Below, in pieces: positions 60,543 through 64,000 of a DNA stretch of 64,000 bases. Origin of the DNA: Sycon ciliatum (taxonomy: Eukaryota; Porifera; Calcarea; Leucosolenida; Sycettidae); assembly GCF_964019385.1 (NCBI RefSeq), contig NW_027044937.1:1-64000 (forward strand). The letters run 5' to 3'. The notes beneath the pieces are model-generated. The model was not told where the DNA came from and did not search any database. It was given only the letters and a program-made list of their open reading frames with translations. The stretch's first letter is position 1. Every line of letters starts with the position of its first letter. The translations under genes and the position numbers were made by a program.

Positions 60543-60805
60543 CTGCAGTCACCACATACGCTACTTTCACAGTGGACTGGTTGACAGCAGTTAGCAGATT
60601 CACCAGTTGTTTGTACAGCAAGAAGGCATCCAACGAGGTCAGCGCAAATGCCAGCAGAAATAGGAAGTGCAGCAACATGGCAATGGCTGTGCATGCTGCT
60701 CTGTTGGCCGTTGCACGTACTCCCAATGTGAACAGTAACAGCGCTAGCAGCAAGCTGGTACTCAGGCAGAAGACGATACGGTGGTGACGACGATTACGTA
60801 TTGAC
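60543..60805 (-). CDS. Adhesion-type GPCR, TM2-TM3 exon (263 nt)
   Basis: TGTTTTCAG acceptor at 60806 and CAG|GTAAGT donor. The frame reads RSIRNRRHHRIVFCLSTSLL (first loop into TM2), LLALLLFTLGV, ACTAIAMLLHFLFLLAFALT (TM3 with the conserved Cys and the HF/FxLxxF pattern), SLDAFLLYKQLVN and a VAYVVTAG end joining TM4. The conserved first-loop Arg/His cluster and TM3 fit family B2. The exon carrying TM1 and the GAIN domain lies upstream and was not found before the N gap. Confidence 0.87.
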
Positions 60806-61740
60806 CTGAAAACAAAATTGTAATAGTGATGGGAGATCAATGTTGTCACCATCCACAGAGAGATAGGGATACAGATGGAAAAATGCATAAGAACATGAAG
60901 AGATATGTGGACACAGAGACGTGTACGCAACTGGACACACATGGCACACTTGCGCGTACGCAGTCACAAAATAGACGTATAAACAGACTTCGGACCTTGG
61001 GCGCCCATCGCTAGTGCGATGAGACCATGCACAAACACACACACATACACATGCACACACATACACATACACATACGCACACACTCACACATACACACAC
61101 ACACATGCAAGGGCGCATGTGTATAGGAAGAAAACCGGACTAGCAGACGGAAAGAAAAACAGACAGAAGCACCTTAAATACAGATATTATCAAGAGCAGT
61201 TGTTGATCACTTGACACATTGGAAGACAATAAGGTCTACATGCGTGGTCAAATTGTTTCTCACGGTTCTCATGAGACTCGGCCAAAGGCCGAGTTGTCCG
61301 CGTCTGCAGGGACGCCACCACCCTCTTGGATCAAGGCGCAGATGCAGCTCCTAAGCTGTGGGAGGTGAGTAGATCAGACCCACCACAAAGAGGTAAAAGA
61401 CCGACAATCCCATTCGCCACATCCATGCATGCCCAACTCTACACAGAATCATCATGCAGGGCTCTTCACCCTTTCAGTCAGTCTACGCCGTTACGATAAA
61501 TTCATTTGTACCAATCTACAACATGTTTTGGAATATCGACCTTCCCCCCTCCCCCCCCCCCCCCCCCTCTCCCCACATGCTCTTGCTGGCATTGTTCATG
61601 AAAGAACGAAATTGAAGTGTCTCATTCTTGATTGTGTTTTCCCTTTGTTGAAGCCCCTGAAACCACTTACGGCTATGGGTCCTACATACTATCATAAACA
61701 CACACCGTGACCGGTTGGTACATGCAGTCGTGGTCTGCCA
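60806..61740. other. GPCR intron or upstream sequence with CA tracts and a SINE-like copy
   Basis: (CA)n tracts at 61030-61110. 61258-61428 repeats the SINE-like body of 50.96-51.15 kb (ATCAAGGCGCAGATGCAGCT). Poly-C at 61545-61567. No TM1 exon could be recognised. Confidence 0.5.
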
Positions 61741-61779
61741 GAGAATATATGTTCGACTCAGTAGAGCGTCCAGCCCCTA

Positions 61780-61996
61780 TATGATGTCCAACCCCTATAT
61801 AGAGTCCATTGGTCCAAAATCCACTGTACAGAGTCCAAACTTGTGAGCTCAAAGTTTAGATGGACATCACTCCCTGTATAGAGTCCAGCCAATTGGCTTC
61901 ACCCTATATAGAGTCCATTGGTCCACAATCAACTGTACGGAGTCCAAACTTTGAAATCAACTATAAAGAGTCTTTATGTGGACAACACTCCCTGTA
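61780..61996. repeat. Tandem repeat of about 108 bp, cut by the gap
   Basis: TATAGAGTCCATTGGTCCA starts at 61798 and again at 61907. ACTCCCTGTATAGAGTCC and CTGTACAGAGTCCAAACTT recur too. Two units are visible before the N run; more may be missing. Confidence 0.75.
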
Positions 61997-62196
61997 NNNN
62001 NNNNNNNNNNNNNNNNNNNNNNNNNNNNNNNNNNNNNNNNNNNNNNNNNNNNNNNNNNNNNNNNNNNNNNNNNNNNNNNNNNNNNNNNNNNNNNNNNNNN
62101 NNNNNNNNNNNNNNNNNNNNNNNNNNNNNNNNNNNNNNNNNNNNNNNNNNNNNNNNNNNNNNNNNNNNNNNNNNNNNNNNNNNNNNNNNNNNNNNN
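61997..62196. other. Assembly gap (200 N)
   Basis: A round-number run of N between two tandem arrays, so the true missing length is unknown. Confidence 0.99.
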
Positions 62197-62214
62197 TGTC
62201 TTTTTCTCTTCCAC

Positions 62215-62215
<1 letters not shown>

Positions 62216-62247
<32 letters not shown>
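62216..62247. repeat. (AAT)n tract bordering the ribozyme array
   Basis: About ten AAT units immediately before the first 591-bp unit. The sequence before it (GTCTTTTTCTCTTCCACAAT) is the inverse of the unit start, so an inverted copy probably lay in the gap. Confidence 0.9.
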
Positions 62248-62248
<1 letters not shown>

Positions 62249-62754
62249 TAAAAGAGAAAAGGACATATGGATACGAGTTAAGAGTAACTCTCCATCACTG
62301 TAACATGATACTATATACAGTCAGAAAGTGCAATAACTAGGCACAAAACTGACAGAGTACTGAGACATTCGACGTCCTGACACCTAACTTCAACACATCT
62401 CCGTAGCGCTAACCGACAGCCTTCCAACTTGGAAGGTTCAAGGTTATGGAAAGACCAAAGAGGGGAAGGCAAGCGCAACGAAAACGAGCAAAAGCTACAG
62501 TCCCAACGGAACAAAGAATGTCGATTGTTACTGGACGATGACGAGACCAGTACGATATTTGACAAAGCGGTCTAACTACAATTCGAAGCAGCAAAGCAGC
62601 ACACCACCCAACTTGGGTGGGTCATAAATATCAAAGATAAGTAAAGAAAGGGAAGCTTTGCGAAAACGAATTGTACAAGCCGAAAGCCAAAATCCTACAG
62701 TACTCCTCATGCATGACATTGTGATGGACTAGTTGACTACAAAACAAGTTGTTT

Positions 62755-62803
62755 CACACGACGTACGTTTCGCCGTATGGTTCGTGACGGCTCATCAGGT
62801 GTG
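62755..62803 (-). ncRNA. Hammerhead ribozyme, array unit 1
   Basis: Stem I CACAC/GTGTG, CTGATGA, stem II GCCGT/ACGGC with a 10-nt loop (CACGAACCAT), GAAA, self-complementary stem III ACGTACGT and cleavage after GTC. Every conserved core base is present. GTTT and AAAC can extend stem I beyond an internal loop. Confidence 0.93.
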
Positions 62804-63345
62804 CAATTTGAAACTCGGATGTTGAGCCATAAATAAATGTAAAAGAGAAAAGGACATATGGATACGAGTTAAGAGTAACTCTCCATCACTGTAACATGAT
62901 ACTATATACAGTCAGAAAGTGCAATAACTAGGCACAAAACTGACAGAGTACTGAGACATTCGACGTCCTGACACCTAACTTCAACACATCTCCGTAGCGC
63001 TAACCGACAGCCTTCCAACTTGGAAGGTTCAAGGTTATGGAAAGACCAAAGAGGGGAAGGCAAGCGCAACGAAAACGAGCAAAAGCTACAGTCCCAACGG
63101 AACAAAGAATGTCGATTGTTACTGGACGATGACGAGACCAGTACGATATTTGACAAAGCGGTCTAACTACAATTCGAAGCAGCAAAGCAGCACACCACCC
63201 AACTTGGGTGGGTCATAAATATCAAAGATAAGTAAAGAAAGGGAAGCTTTGCGAAAACGAATTGTACAAGCCGAAAGCCAAAATCCTACAGTACTCCTCA
63301 TGCATGACATTGTGATGGACTAGTTGACTACAAAACAAGTTGTTT

Positions 63346-63394
63346 CACACGACGTACGTTTCGCCGTATGGTTCGTGACGGCTCATCAGGTGTG
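63346..63394 (-). ncRNA. Hammerhead ribozyme, array unit 2
   Basis: Identical to unit 1, exactly 591 bp further. Cleavage at both would release a 591-nt RNA. Confidence 0.93.
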
Positions 63395-63936
63395 CAATTT
63401 GAAACTCGGATGTTGAGCCATAAATAAATGTAAAAGAGAAAAGGACATATGGATACGAGTTAAGAGTAACTCTCCATCACTGTAACATGATACTATATAC
63501 AGTCAGAAAGTGCAATAACTAGGCACAAAACTGACAGAGTACTGAGACATTCGACGTCCTGACACCTAACTTCAACACATCTCCGTAGCGCTAACCGACA
63601 GCCTTCCAACTTGGAAGGTTCAAGGTTATGGAAAGACCAAAGAGGGGAAGGCAAGCGCAACGAAAACGAGCAAAAGCTACAGTCCCAACGGAACAAAGAA
63701 TGTCGATTGTTACTGGACGATGACGAGACCAGTACGATATTTGACAAAGCGGTCTAACTACAATTCGAAGCAGCAAAGCAGCACACCACCCAACTTGGGT
63801 GGGTCATAAATATCAAAGATAAGTAAAGAAAGGGAAGCTTTGCGAAAACGAATTGTACAAGCCGAAAGCCAAAATCCTACAGTACTCCTCATGCATGACA
63901 TTGTGATGGACTAGTTGACTACAAAACAAGTTGTTT

Positions 63937-63985
63937 CACACGACGTACGTTTCGCCGTATGGTTCGTGACGGCTCATCAGGTGTG
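63937..63985 (-). ncRNA. Hammerhead ribozyme, array unit 3
   Basis: Identical to units 1 and 2. The unit continues beyond the window edge. Confidence 0.92.
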
Positions 63986-64000
63986 CAATTTGAAACTCGG

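Larger units (their letters stand above)
62248..64000 (-). mobile_element. Direct tandem array of a 591-bp hammerhead repeat (retrozyme-like)
   Basis: Three units with a strict 591-bp period appear identical by eye (for example CCTTCCAACTTGGAAGGTTC at 62419, 63010 and 63601). The array runs off the window. Each unit has one minus-strand hammerhead near its right end and no protein-coding frame above 85 codons. Single-ribozyme monomers in tandem are what rolling-circle or circular-RNA templates produce. Diverged single copies exist at 35.2 and 37.0 kb. An assembly-collapsed satellite is the main alternative. Confidence 0.88.

Noticed and set aside
60131..60787. 218-codon plus-strand ORF
   Set aside because: It is antisense to the GPCR TM2-TM3 exon, which has splice sites and transmembrane motifs; the plus frame has no domain.
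61860..62340. ORFs spanning the N run
   Set aside because: Frames across unknown bases are meaningless.
62311..63776. 84- and 61-codon ORFs repeated in the 591-bp units
   Set aside because: They overlap on the ribozyme strand, have no domain, and change frame integrity in diverged copies, so the unit is treated as non-coding.

Overview
This window is animal (metazoan) nuclear DNA, most likely from a marine invertebrate. Two multi-exon receptor genes with canonical GT-AG splice sites lie on the minus strand. Their introns are packed with LINEs, Penelope-like elements, tRNA-derived SINEs, hAT, pogo-like, piggyBac-like and ISL2EU-type DNA transposons, and many (TAA)n and (CA)n tracts. A 200-bp N run at 61997-62196 marks an assembly gap. 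The species cannot be fixed from the sequence; an early-branching animal such as a sponge would fit but is a guess. Nothing looks prokaryotic.

Host genes. (1) A leucine-rich-repeat (LRR) receptor gene starts at 49310 (minus) with a signal peptide plus a cysteine-rich LRRNT cap. Nine LRR exons follow at 45.0, 44.5, 27.9, 22.5, 21.3, 15.9, 12.9, 10.9 and 6.5 kb. Each is exactly 72 nt, in the same phase, and encodes one 24-residue LRR. The 3' part lies off the left edge. (2) Upstream on the same strand, 60805-56890 holds three exons of an adhesion-type (family B2) GPCR: TM2-3, TM4, and TM5-7 plus an acidic tail. Its N-terminal part is lost in the gap or beyond the window.

Mobile DNA, left to right. 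An ISL2EU-type transposon (YqaJ nuclease plus THAP/DDE transposase) fills 0-4.6 kb. LINE remnants, pogo-like TA-flanked elements and hAT elements with 8-bp target duplications fill the introns from 6 to 35 kb. One LINE with an intact 1028-aa endonuclease/RT ORF sits at 24.4-27.5 kb. From 35.2 to 44.0 kb there is a mosaic in which nearly every element abuts (TAA)n: hammerhead-bearing repeats, three Penelope-like elements (PLEs) reduced to GIY-YIG nuclease tails between inverted terminal repeats, and two SINE families. A piggyBac-like foldback element (45.2-46.2 kb) and a miniature LTR element carrying a small secreted-protein ORF (53.8-55.5 kb) lie further right.

Most striking content: self-cleaving hammerhead ribozymes (HHRs). 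By eye I find about ten good copies of the main families and several degenerate ones. They belong to at least five unrelated sequence families, all of the minimal type with a very short stem III. The clearest is a direct tandem array of a 591-bp unit with one HHR per unit (62.2-64.0 kb, running off the right edge), which resembles a retrozyme array copied through circular RNA. The same unit occurs elsewhere as head-to-head partial dimers. Other HHRs sit as opposed pairs in the inverted repeats of PLEs, which encode the likely nuclease. The working model is that PLE machinery mobilises HHR-circularised RNAs into (TAA)n tracts; this is inference.
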